Shown one piece after another: positions 48,001 to 60,670 of a DNA stretch of 64,000 nt (positions are counted from its first letter, which is position 1; each line of letters begins with the position of its first letter). A program made the position numbers and the translations under genes. The DNA comes from Liolophura sinensis (lineage: Eukaryota; Mollusca; Polyplacophora; Chitonida; Chitonidae), in NCBI RefSeq assembly GCF_032854445.1, contig NC_088302.1, positions 26,745,080-26,809,079 on the forward strand, given 5' to 3'. Below the pieces are notes generated by a model that had not been told where the DNA came from, searched no databases, and saw nothing but the letters and a program-made list of their open reading frames with translations.

Positions 48001-51000
48001 TTTTTGGGCGAGTGATTCAATACTTTACCATTTTTGGTTATCTTCTGTGTATATTTTTTATTTATTTCTGTTGTTTCCAATGCAATCGGAAAAATTTGGG
48101 GTGGTTTACACCACAAAATAAACATGTCTGGTGATTTCATCAGGCTTAAAATTATCTAATGTCTCCCCTGATTTATCAGTGTCATAAATTATACAACGTG
48201 CAGGGCAATTTTGTCTGGAATAGTGTGACTATGTGATTCCTGGCTGTAAACACCGGAGGGGGGTAGCAAGTGATCGATACATATTACGCTCGGGGACAAC
48301 AGAAAAACTTTGAGAGAGCTACGATCGGCTGGCTGCGCGAAGATAGACGACACTTGGAGTCTTGCTCTCCACTGATGGGTGAAATACGACATCATATACA
48401 TGAAAAATTACCCAGTAAAATATTACAGATCTATGATGCAAATGAACGTGATTAAGGCATTCGATGTGACAGGTCTGGTTTTAACCGGACTGTTTAATCC
48501 GACAGAGCCTCAGTTGCTAATTTTGTTTATTTACCATCACCTTCCTAGGTTCACTCCACTCAAAGAACATTCCAGGTAGATACCCACATCTTAATTCTTT
48601 GGTTCTTTGTGTTGAACGTTTCTTTGTTGAAAAGGTCTTGCGATCGCTGATCCGGAACATCCATTTGGGAAAGCAGCTCGTATAAGAATAATTATCTCTT
48701 TTGACCCTTAGATGTACGTTTAAATGAATTCTTAACTACTACTCAAGCGTCCGTGCTTGTTTTTCTTACAGTAAATGTCTAGGTATTTTGTATCAGAAGC
48801 GAAGTGAAAAGATGATGTCTCCAAGATTTAAATTCACGTTTTAAAGGTTAACTTAAACAACACCACAAAGAACTACAGGCAAAGAAAGGTGCGGTCATCT
48901 GAGCTAGCCAGGCAACACCGTGAACATTACACAGGCATCTATACTTCAAAAGGAATATTTTCTAAACAAGGACAAAACTTATTTTCATATTATTCTGGCA
49001 AAAAATGCTATGTTCGGTCGCGTAAACCTGCAAAGCTGAAACCTTTGATGCTGGGTCGTCATCCTTGTTCGCCTCTTTCTTGATATAACACTGGGCAATT
49101 TTAACTGTCAACGAACAGTGGGATGGACAACGAATAATATGAACTTAGTTATTTCGGAACAAGGGTGGAAATAGACCTAAACGGCCAGAGCACTTTTGTT
49201 CTGACGTGTTGGGTAACTTATAAATTCAACTTTCAATCTGGAATTCTTAGTAGGACAAGTTGTGTTAGAGAAACCCGGAAATATGATGTCGCGCCATTCG
49301 TGACCAATGTATGTTTCGTGTGACGATTAGGTGAGTTCTCGGTCACAGATATAGCCTCGTAACTGATAGGTTAAAATTGATAACATTACGATGGTTTCAT
49401 TTCCTTAATGGAGCGCGATGTTTGGTTATTCAACATCACCAAAAGTAAAAGTGTATGCTTTTTAATTATATTTTGTAAGCTATAATTTTTCCTGCATATG
49501 TGTCTTCAGTACGTGATTAGAGTGTAAGTAGTGAAGTAGCCATGGTGTTCAAGGTGCGGTTGTTGGCTAGACAGGCAGGATTTATCGGTAACGACTATTA
49601 AGTGATTTTGTCAGTTTGTTGGGATATGGTTGTAAAAAAAATGCCAACGGTACAAAGTGACTGTTGTTTTCCTGTCTTTTATCATTGAACACCTGATGAA
49701 ACCGACTAATTCTTTTGTTACGAAATATCAATTCTCTTCTCCTTAGCGAATATTATCCTATAAAACATCAGGAAAATAGTTTAAACTCTGTCTTTTCGAT
49801 CAAACTGTCCTTACAATGTAGATAAAAAGTCATAAATAAGATGCTATTTAACAAAAACGTGATAAATACACCTCTGTTTTCAGTTTTGGGATTTCACTGT
49901 TTTCACTTAACTTCACTACCTTGCTGTAAAGTTTCCAAACACGAGAACTGCGTCAGAATCCGATTTTATGTCGACCCAAAAAAAAATCAATTCTCCTGGG
50001 AGCATCTCAGCTTGATGTCAAACTTTTTAATCTCGTCATATTTGAAGGACACTTTTTCACTTGTCATAGTCTTACCTTTATTAGGCATAAACCTTATCCA
50101 TTCCATAACTGGTCATAAGAGTGGGGGCAACACATTTCAGGCAAAAATCTAATGAAATAATTAAGCAACATGTGGGTTGCTTTTGTTAATGAGAGCCGGC
50201 GATTAATTAGCGGTGTGTATTTTACTCTAAGAGACAAAACCATCTGTAATCCTATTTGCATAGTTAGCTGTGTAATTTTAGGACATTTTCCAAAATATTG
50301 TTCTTAGATATCTGCCGATATTCCTATTTATACAAGCACATAGCTATATTATATCGTTCATTTGAACTGTTGATATGTTCAGCACTGTACGTTCCCCCCA
50401 AAAAGCACTTTCTCTTGCACATGTAATTCGCTAGTCTGATTACATTGTATAATATATATATATATACACAGATACAGTTATTCATCTGTCAAATTGTTGT
50501 ATTCACCAAATGGTCCACAGTATAAGTCACGGCTTATTGTTGTCCCCAAAGATTACAAAATAAAGACGTATAAAAAAACAGGAATTTCTTCAAAGATCAC
50601 TTAAGTGAACATTCACCATGTCCAGCAATGAGTTACATAAATAACAGTAAAATATGACTGATTTATTGAGCCTGCATCTAATGTTGATTTCATCAGAAAA
50701 TATAGAACACTTTTAATTCATTGTTCAAGAATTTTTGTAGTTACATGCATTTGATCTACATAAAGCATTATGTGGACCATTGCATGTACAATCTGAAGTG
50801 GATAGAATGCTAAATAAAACACACTGATGCCAATTCTATGAACAAGAGTAATCATTATTTGCCACAAACTATCAATCTTTCCTATAATTGTAATTCCCGT
50901 CACCCATACGTGACAGTGATTTGGAAAATTAAGTACACGTATGGAATTGTTTGCAGGGAATCCATAGTTCTACCGCTGCAGAGGGCGCTTTTCTAAGATC

Positions 51001-52319
51001 TATCTAATTATCCAAGGTTGACGTGACAAAGTCTGATAAATAATCTGTCATAATTTGGGCCCATTGGATCACACCACGGCTGATTAAGGAGCCTTCCTGT
51101 CGAAGTAAAATATTTGAGTTCAAGACTTTTTTTTCTCAAGTTCCTGAACACCTCGTAATTTCCTCAAGTCAAACTATTATTGTGTGAATGATAATTCCAT
51201 TCAACAATCATTTCTTTACTTAATAAAGGCTATTTTATTATTTTTAAACGTCATCAGTCAGTTAAGACGAAATGATTATTTGGTGATAGAATGTATTAAG
51301 ACAACGTGGGTGTTTCTCGTGGAGGAAATAGGTTAATTCAAAGTTGGGCGAAATCAATAGTAAACCACCAGCTGACCGTAACCAAAACTGAATTGAATTA
51401 GCCCCACAGCACATACTACCAGACGGATGGAAAATATTTGGATGCTATGGTCTATACAGTACTGTGTCTCAAACAGTGACAAGACAATTAAAAGGGTCAG
51501 AGGCAGGCTTTATCTGAACTGGTAGTCCCAAACTGTGGCCGTCTGGTCAGGGCTAATGTCATAGCATCGGAGACTAGCGGACACTCGACTCCATGTTATT
51601 GGTACACTATGTAAGTCTAAATGTCCTGAGATGAATGTCAGGAGAGATTGGAGAGAGTTACGCCACGGCGCCAAAAAGCTAGCCCAGATGAGCATTTTTG
51701 TCGCAGCCACTATTTGTGATCAACGAATAAAGACGAGTTTGTGCTCGCAGGAATCAAGCAGGTTCGAAGAGACTCGAGTCTGAAGTATCTCTTTGGGTTT
51801 TTCCCTGGGGTATTACGCTTTAATTACCCACGGGCTACTTCTTCAGAACATGACAGGTGGTAACATGTTAGGGAAGCCTGGGGATAGATTGCGAGATATC
51901 CCATCACCCTGTGGGCCGATTAAAATTAGAGCTCTTCAAAAGCCTCCGTTTTTCATCCTCTCCTTTTATCCTTGTCGTTTAGAGTTAGAGAGGTCGAAGG
52001 CGGATTTTTAAATTGATAGCTCGCTCTCCAATTAGAAGATAGCGGTTTACGTCGATCTTGTCAGACATTAGGCACAAGTTGAACATGCGGCAAGAAACAG
52101 TGTGCTCCACAGAAAGTACCAGACATAGCAGTGGATGACACTTAAAAGACTTCCGGATTTAGACCATGGTGTTTCGTGGCACCTCTTACAAGAGTAAATG
52201 AACGGTCAGTCCAGTTGTGTGTCAAGTATTTTACATAGAACTTTACAGAACATTACAGTTTTCCTTTAAAGATACTGTGCGTAGAAAATCGCACTGCATC
52301 TGCCGATTACAAAAGTGGA
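45035..52319. other. Long gene-poor stretch
   Basis: 7.3 kb with no repeat array. The longest frames are 103 codons (47290-47601 minus; 49841-50152 plus) and show no domain. The minus frame ends in a stop and lacks a clear acceptor. At 46160-46215, gttggctagtggatttagtg then tctagctcacggtgcgg resembles a tRNA-like SINE head, but without a recognisable tail. (AT)7-8 lies near 50451-50466. Confidence 0.45.
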
Positions 52320-52645
52320 CGTTGGGCAAGTCCTGTCCCGTCGGCTAAGACACTTGTCTTTCGGTGCCTAGGTCACACGTGGTGATACGTGTGGTTGAAT
52401 TCAAGACTTGGCCAGTGAATCCTCAAGACTGCCATGCCTCCACGGTTGCCGGGCATTTGTTGACAACAAGCTATCAAAGGCGCACGCAGGGGCCGTCTAG
52501 CTTATGAAGTTCGATAGAAATTGCCTTCCACCAATGTACTAGAAGTGAGTTGCCAATGGCCAGTTTCTTCCAGCCATCAATCTATCATTCGCCCTTTAAG
52601 TTAAACATTTTCGAAAACGGCGTAAAACAACACCAAAACTTCAAT
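52320..52645 (+). mobile_element. Possible third SINE subfamily
   Basis: gtcggctaagacacttgtct is A-box-like, and ggttgaattcaa about 60 bp on is B-box-like. A ~190-bp body follows, and the 3' end (aacattttcgaaaacggcgt, aaaacaacacc) recalls the ACGGCGTAAAACACC tail. No target duplication found. The SINE nature is inferred from the combination of head and tail. Confidence 0.5.
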
Positions 52646-53528
52646 GACAAGTACATATACATGTATATCTATAAAGGAATATCTTGTGACAAGTAAATCG
52701 GGAGCTCATGAGAAAACACATTTTCTGTATTGACGGCCATGGCCAAGTTAGCATCACTAAGATGGATTATTCATTCTTTTGGCCAAATAGTTTCCAAATT
52801 GAATGATTGCGCATGAAAGTTAATTTGCTAAATACACCACCAACAGACGGCAGATAGTAGAGACGAATTCTAAGATATTGACTCGAAAGTTAACAGGAAA
52901 GAAAAGCTCGTATGGGCAACACATGGGTTTCAGTCTGTCAAAGCCTTCTAAAGGTGACTTGGTTTCTTATTTTGCTTAGCTGTCATGTTTGAAGCGTGTG
53001 ATATTTGGCACAAGTGGATTAGCTGACCTAAATCGGGGGAATTGCTTTACAGGAAGTTGGCAAATGGACAGGGGTCGAGAACTTCGGTTGTCAAAAAATC
53101 TGCACTTGTGTCGGTTGTAAATGACATGTGGCAATAGCAGATGGGACAGGCGGCTTCATTGATTTTAGCCTTTCTAACAATCAGATAACGGGAAATCGAA
53201 GATGTCCCGTACTTAGCCTTGCTATATAATTCATATCTAACTTAGGCTATCGCCGTAAAATGCAAAAATTTGAATTGGGCCTTTGTAAGCATTTTAAATC
53301 TCACAGCGTTTTAAGAAGCATTAAGCATTAGCCAAGAGGAATCGAAAACGTCCTGTTGGATTGATTCTTATAACTGAAAATGTATGCCAACTTTTGGCGA
53401 AGAGAATCATTGTGGTAATGTTCTCAACACTGCTATATTAATACACTTTCTGTTACTGAATACGCCTTAATAATCATAAAACTTTAGTAGATTCTGGAAC
53501 ATCGGGTATTACGATTAATTTTTTTTAT
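52646..53528. other. Unassigned DNA
   Basis: No coding frame above 60 codons and no repeat seen. Confidence 0.5.
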
Positions 53529-53586
53529 TATTATTTAATAGGTACTTCCCGCTATACTCAAGAATATTTCACTCGTATTATGATTC
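53529..53586 (-). mobile_element. SINE tail fragment
   Basis: attatttaataggtacttcc, cgctatactcaagaatattt, cactcgtatta. It matches the minus-strand SINE 3' end only. Confidence 0.72.
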
Positions 53587-54170
53587 ACACTTGGTACATA
53601 GTGATCACAGATTATTACAAACTGTCCGTTCTATTATCTCACCGCAGTGCACCCGATGTATTATATACACATCACAAGCGTTCATCGCACTGTTAAACAG
53701 GTAAAATATGGTACTGCAATGGCTCTGTTGTGTAGTCTCATATATCAGTTGGAGTCCACAGTAAGGCAGTCACTGTAGCCAGCAAACTTCCCCAAATGAC
53801 CAGCGCATGTCTCTGTGGCAAATCCCCATCGTTGATAGCAGGATGGTGAATGATAAATTTCCCATTCATTGTCCACGTGTCTGACAGATTAAACCACTTA
53901 TGCTGATGTCAAAGCCAATAGCCATAGAACTCAAACAGTGTGTGGATCGATGCTGTGATTCTAGGGAAGAATTAAGAAATAGAGAACAGTAAAACTAATC
54001 ATAGAAACCCTGAGCAGTTTGCATGGGAAGATGAATGACCGACCAGTCTGTTACAGATAACAGAACCGACAGGCGAATTGTGAACAACACAAAGCCCCAA
54101 CAAATCCTCCCCAAAAATGACATACATTGACGGACAAATATTGATATACAAATACATGCCGCTTAGATAT

Positions 54171-54172
<2 letters not shown>
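53587..54172. other. Unassigned DNA
   Basis: Nothing recognised. Confidence 0.5.
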
Positions 54173-54210
<38 letters not shown>

Positions 54211-54283
54211 TTTTCTCTCAGCTTTACTTAGCTTTAAGTATATATACATATATATATATATACTTAGCTTTAAGTATATATAC

Positions 54284-54363
<80 letters not shown>

Positions 54364-54395
54364 CTTAAAGCTAAGTAAAGCTGAGAGAAAAGTAT
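54173..54395. repeat. AT microsatellites framing a long perfect palindrome
   Basis: (AT)n at 54173-54208 is followed by the left arm acttttctctcagctttact, tagctttaagtatatata (54207-54261). The exact reverse complement lies at 54341-54395 (tatatacttaaagctaagta, aagctgagagaaaagt). The middle (54262-54340) holds a second partial copy of acttagctttaagtatata and another long (AT)n. Arms of about 55 bp match perfectly, including the non-AT part of about 38 bp, so the symmetry is not just the AT run. Cruciform formation is likely in supercoiled DNA. Confidence 0.97.
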
Positions 54396-54736
54396 CCAGT
54401 GGTCGGACGGGCGGAGGAATGTATAGACCTACATCATACCAATAACACGTGGCATTGTGGCTTTACTTACTTGACTTACCTCATACAACAATGTGACATA
54501 AGGTCGTCGGTGGTTAACCGGACAGACTTTATAAACTTAACAAAAAATCATGCTTACTGGAATATTTGGGTTTATTGAAAATATCGACAACATTACTGTG
54601 TAAACGTCTGATATGTTTACAAAACACGTTACTTAACATAGTTTTTATGAATACTCAACGCCTTTGTAAACTGTAGCAGAAATGCGTTGCAAAGCAACTT
54701 GATCTACACGGTTTTCTGTGGGAAAATAGTCAGCAG

Positions 54737-54792
54737 AAGTGAAGAATTCTTGAATACTTGCAACATTAAACACCAAGCAGATACATAAAAGT
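54737..54792 (+). mobile_element. Degenerate SINE tail
   Basis: agtgaagaattcttgaatac, ttgcaacattaaacaccaag, cagatacataaa. Weak but ordered match to the SINE tail. Confidence 0.4.
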
Positions 54793-57700
54793 ATGAAAAC
54801 GTCAACCAGGTAAAAGATCCTGATGAATATACTTGGAGTATCTTTTGCAGATTACGAAATGATATTCTATCACGTCAGTTATCACCATCAAAATGTTAAA
54901 TGTTATGGAGGAAGCCTCCATAACTGACTCAGTTGACATTATTGCGCGTGAGTTGGGAGAATCTGTTTATCTGGATTGGCAATATAGGTACTGTAGACAT
55001 CATAGCAGAAACTGTTCAGTTTTGATCACTGTCAGCGTTTTCCTGAATACTGACAAAAACTACGTTGTCATCGGTTTCATTAGCCACTTGTACTTAACTA
55101 ACCGTGACAATCCGTTATAAATTATATACCTTTTTAGTTCCTCAAATCCTAAGCAGTTTTCGAAATGTCAGTGCTTTACTCGTGTATATGGTATAAATTA
55201 TTTCGCTGGCGTTGTACGCTTTTTCTGTGTGAAAGCCCACGGGGGCTATACCAAATGCACTATAGTTCAGGACGCGTGGATTCTTTGACAAATCTCGCCA
55301 CAGTCAGACCAATCGGTCGCCCATAATCCAGCTAGAACATGGCATAGTCATTAATCTCAGGGCATCAGACATCATCTGGCTGCTACAGGACCTGTACTGT
55401 GGTGAAGATATTTCATGCTTATGCAATAGCGAAACACCCTACTTAAACCGCCTGATAATGTGTTAGTAATGATATAATTGTACTGAAACACACGCGCCAT
55501 TATGCATTATATGATAGCTCACCGTTTTAACTATAACAACGGAAATCTACCACACGTACTAATAAGCAAATCCATACAACATGTCAGAGGAACATGGCTG
55601 AAGGAGCCGAGAATTCACTAAGGGCAGTAAAATGATACATGGGACAACAAAAAATAACGGCATCAGAAACACTGCAAAAACCACTCTCTGGACTGCTGTA
55701 ACGACCCTTGGCAGATCGGGAATGTAGACTCGAGGAAAGATTTCTTATCCGTGGATTTGATAAGTGGTAAAAATTGAGCTGAGATACACGTACGAATTAC
55801 ACAAAAGGAAGTTTATAATTAACATTTAATGTCAGTAAATTCCATTTAGAAGCAAAGCAAGTTCACTCAAGAAAGTGAAAACATACGTAACAGATGCAAC
55901 ATGTAAATAAACATATTTGGGATTAAATGTATAAAGGTGGACTAAACGTGGAACGTGGAAAAGCAATAACTCAGCTGTACATATTTGTATGGTTTATTTC
56001 TCCTATAAACAGACAGACAATTTGTTGAGAAACTTAATGTCATATCCATGGAATACATACTCTTATTGTACCTTATAACTGTCTAGGCTCTTCGTTTAGA
56101 ACGCAGTGCTTGTTACGAACTTTTGAATAAGGCAAACACCTCAGTTAAATAGAAGATTTGGTGTCAACTATCGTTTTCTTGAAGCAATTGATTTTGCCTT
56201 GAGACGAGAAAATTTTAACTGATACCGAGCATTGAAAGAATGGTTGTCAATCACACATTTTTCTGCTCACGTTTTGGTCAGCTTGAAAAAAATTACAAGT
56301 AATGTCCACTCGGAGCAAAAGCATTCAGTGATTGGTAGCGCTGTTTAATCATCCAAGGCTCATCAATTACATCAGAGGGACTTCAGTGCCTCTTACTCGA
56401 ACAAATGCTACAAATGCCTTATAAAAAACATTATTAAGTGATATAAATATGTAGATTATTATTAAAGGTAAAACGTCCGCTTTAAAGTTATCTCCTTTTT
56501 GTTATATTTTCTAATAATTATACACAAATTTCTGCTTTCATGCATTCTGGATTTTCCTTTTTTATCAATTAAATTTGAAAAGCTTCCCATCACTATGTAT
56601 AATTACACTATAAAACCAGACCTCGTGCTCAAATAGAAAAACAACCAGTTTGAAAGTCGGGAAATAAATCGAATAATTCTTCGTCGTTTTTTTAGACAAG
56701 ATAATTCGAATAAAGAACAGTTTGATGATGCATAAACAGAAAGCTTTCTACATGTATATATGATGTAAGGGATAACAGAAACAGACTGAGCCTTGCTCAT
56801 GAACCTTTTTATCATGGCGCAATTCTGATCCTGGCGTGACTGCCTCATTAAATCTGACAGTCAACGACCTCAGCATCAAAAACAAAAACGCTCGTCATCT
56901 CAAAGCTCATGAATACACGATGAAGGGTTTATCGCATTGCACTTACCCGATTTGAATTTACGAGAGCAGTAATCTTTCAGATTGTAGCATTCTCTTTTTA
57001 CGATGTAAACAATTACGTGATACAGTGCGCTTCACGTAATCTTGTAGGATCACAGAGGAGCCAGCTAGGTGTACTGTTATCACATATAATTTGTATTCAA
57101 TATGGATGAAGGGTTTGTCCTTCAATTATCTCCTTTTTTACATTATTCCTATGGGGCGAAAGTTGCCAAATATATTGAAGCAGCTGTAAATGATTCCCAT
57201 AATACATGCTTCGAACAATTATTGTCATGTTACGTACATGTATATCACAGACTGACAGCAAAACTGATCGAGAACATATTCGTAATATTCTCTGCAGTCG
57301 AAGGGAACAGGATGTTTCACAATCGCAAAAGATCAGATTGGAATAGTCAGAAATGTCTTTGACAAAAATAACCGACGACTCTTGCCTGCTACGACGATAA
57401 TACATGCGTCAAGAATAGCCACAGGAGACAGCGATGGTTATAATGTACGGAAGGCTTTTCACCAAAACGACTATTGTGGATGCATTGTCTGATTCGGCAG
57501 TTATTGAATTCAGAGGCTGTATAAGTCTAGTGTGGGGGCCTGTCAGTTGGACATGCACCACATACACAGCCTACGGAAGGAGAATAACTTCATTTGGCCA
57601 GTACGCACAGGCAATAGCTCTTCTTAACAGATTATATTTGCAGAAATCAACACCTTATCACCCCCATTTCTCGAGATGCGGGCGAAATGGGCATTTTTAT

Positions 57701-58027
57701 TACGTGTGATTGGTCAGGGGTGAAATCAATAAGCTCTTATATAAGGCGTTGAGGAAGGTTGGGGATCCAGACCATTATGTCCTCGCTATTTGCAGATATT
57801 GAACTCAGACTTGCGGTGGAGGTCACTGTCAACAGGAAACTGAGCTCCGAAATCATTACTGAAGTACTAACTTCTGTATTAACGAATCTAGAAAGGCCAT
57901 AAATAGATACTCTTCACAATATCCCTATAACTTAATGAATGAATGAATCCCTATTTGCAAATAATGATTTTGTCGTAAACATAAAAGGTATACTTCAACA
58001 TCGAAAAGTCAAAAGTAGAACGCTATT
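54793..58027. other. Gene-poor DNA
   Basis: Frames of 75-102 codons (for example 57097-57405 minus, 57102-57362 plus, 57434-57709 plus) overlap on opposite strands and match nothing I know. No repeat seen. Confidence 0.45.
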
Positions 58028-58105
58028 TGATTTATTTATTTGATTGGGATTTAACGCAGTACTGATGAATATTTCAGTTATACGATGGCGGCAAATGCAA
58101 TAGAA
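58028..58105 (-). mobile_element. SINE tail fragment
   Basis: tgatttatttatttgattgg, gatttaacgcagtactgatg, aatatttcagttatacgatg, gcggcaa. Minus-strand 3' portion only. Confidence 0.75.
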
Positions 58106-59225
58106 TGAATGGTTTGAAACATGCCATGTCATATTTCACGCGACTATATGGTCGTTTTACTATGTTTCACTATGTGTATTAAATTTAATGCACATGCAAT
58201 ATAATAGTTACAGTGGTTTACTCTTGACCCATGAGTTTTTAAATTCAACTGAAACTTCCTAATCCTCGGCAAGGGTACTGCGTTGAGAAATGTGTAAGGT
58301 ACATAGACAACTGGTTTTCTTCCTTTAGTTCTGTCTGGTTTCCTACACCTATAAACTCAACTGTTCAGCTGTATGTTAAATAATATTGAGTAACAATAAC
58401 ACCGTGCTCAAGTGCCCGTGAGGTTTCATCTCATTACTTTCTGTCAGAGTCAATGTCTTTATTGTTCAAAACATTTAGATTTATTGTGATTCCCTCTAAA
58501 CAGCCTAAATAATACTGAGTAAAATAGAAAACTAAAATCCTGTTTCGAAATGCAAAGCCGAAGACAAAACGAGATGTCATGTGCTTCTTCGTGAAATGGT
58601 TCAAGAGAAAACATGACCTGTTTGTGACCTTTCGATACTGAAATGGCCTATACAGAAAAGGACTGGAGAGGTCAGTCTAAGGCTGCGTATTTCGCTCAAG
58701 AAGCTTGCCAATTAACTATGGTAATAGCTGTCGACACAAGATTGCAAGCTTGGTGGCTGAGATACGCGCCGATAGTTCTAAACAACAGGATGTGTATTGG
58801 AGAGGAACAGACTCGGTCTAGCAGATCTTGGGCACTTCACCTCCACAAAATAAATGGGAAAAGTTTATCTGAATAAAGCGTCCTTTTTGAGCCTCAACGA
58901 AGTAAGGCATGGGTCAATGACCTAAGGAGTAAATACAATCATGCCTTAGGTATTCCCTTTGACACTGTCAAATACATTCCAGCTAATCAGTTAGTGCAAA
59001 AAGCAACCAACCAATTTAGCACGGCTACGTCACTGGGAAAACATCATATTTTTCTTAAATTTCCTCCACGATTAATATATTAGTGCTCATGAAAGTTTGT
59101 TAAGCCAACTTTGCGACCACTCGCCAGTCATTGTAAAGAATGACGCAACCAACAGCTGCTTCGTTGAAGGTCATAAAGCACCCTCATTCTAATATGGTAT
59201 CTACCAAAACATACAGTGTGTGGCG
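58106..59225. other. Unassigned DNA
   Basis: A 77-codon plus-strand frame (58643-58876) is unrecognised. No repeat until the array begins at about 59226. Confidence 0.5.
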
Positions 59226-60132
59226 AAATGTACCGTTACCAGTAACGTTGAGGAAATGTATCGTTGCCATCACAGTAGGAATGAGAAGATGTATCGTTGC
59301 CATCAGAGCAGAAATGAAGAGAAGCATCGTTACCATGACAGTAAGGATGAGCAGATGTATCGCAATTATAACAACAAGGCTGAGCAGATGTATTGCTATC
59401 ATCAATATAAGGATGAGCTGATGTATTGTTGCCATCACAGTAAGGCTAAACAGATGTATCACTACTATAACAACAAGGCTGAGCACATGTATCACTGCCA
59501 TCACATCTGAGAAGGGTGAGAAGTTGTATTGTTATCATCACAACCAGACCGAGCAGATGTATCGCTATCATCACATTAATGCTGAGCACATGTATCGCTA
59601 TCATCCCAATAACTATTAAAAGAGGTATCGTTACCATGACAGTGAAGATGTTTAGATGTATCGTTACCATGGCAGTAGGGATGAGGAGATGTATCGTTAC
59701 CATGACAGTAGGGATGAGAAGGTGTATAGTCACCATGACAGTAAGGATGAGGAGATGTATCGTTACCATGACAGTAAGGGTGAGGAGATGTATCGTTACC
59801 ATGACAGTAAGGATGAGGAGATGTATCGTTACCATGACAGTAGGGATGAGAAGGTGTATAGTCACCATGACAGTAAGGATGAGGAGATGTATCGTTACCA
59901 TGACAGTAGGGATGAGAAGGTGTATAGTCACCATGACAGTAAGGATGAGGAGATGTATCGTTACCATGACAGTAAGGATGAGAGGGTGTATAGTTACTAT
60001 GACAATAGAGATGAGGAGATGTATCGTTACCATGACAGTAGGGATGAGGAGATGTATCGTTACCATGACACTAAGGATGAGGAGATGTATCACTACCATC
60101 ACTTAAAGGCTGATCAGTTGTATCATTACCAT

Positions 60133-60153
60133 CACCACGAGGCGCTCGTGGTG
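60133..60153. repeat. Small perfect palindrome interrupting the 33-bp array
   Basis: caccacgag, gcg loop, ctcgtggtg: 9-bp perfect arms. The 33-bp phase is broken here, between two edge-type zones. Confidence 0.85.
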
Positions 60154-60670
60154 TCGCTATCATCACAATAAAGCTAAGCAGATGTATCGTTACCGCCACA
60201 ACACCGCTAAGCACATGTATTACTACCATCACAAAAAGGTAAACAGATGTATCATTGCAATGACTATAAAGCTGAGCACATCTATCGTTACCATCAAAAG
60301 AAGTCTGAACAGATGTATTCTTGCCATGACAAAAACGTTGAGGAGATGTGTATCGCTACTATCACAACAACGCGGAGCAGATGTATCGTTACTCTCGAAA
60401 CGAGGGGGAGCAGATGTATAGCCATTATCACAATAAGGTTGATGAGCAGATGTATCGCTATCATCACATTAAAGCCAAGCAGATGAATCGCTATCATAAT
60501 AACAAGGAAGACAAAATGACAACCATGACAGTTAGAATGAGCAGGTGTATTGTTACCATGGCAATAATGATGCGAAGGTGTATGGTTACTATGACGGTAA
60601 AGATGAGGTGTTTCGTTACCATGGCAGTAAGAATAAGAAGATATTTCGTTACCATGGCAGTAAGGACGAG

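Noticed and set aside
51510-51710. 66-codon minus-strand frame with protein-like wording
   Set aside because: Short, no family resemblance, no splice or promoter support.
57097-57709. Cluster of 86-102 codon frames as a small gene
   Set aside because: Frames overlap on opposite strands with no domain or splice logic. Lengths are within chance for this composition.
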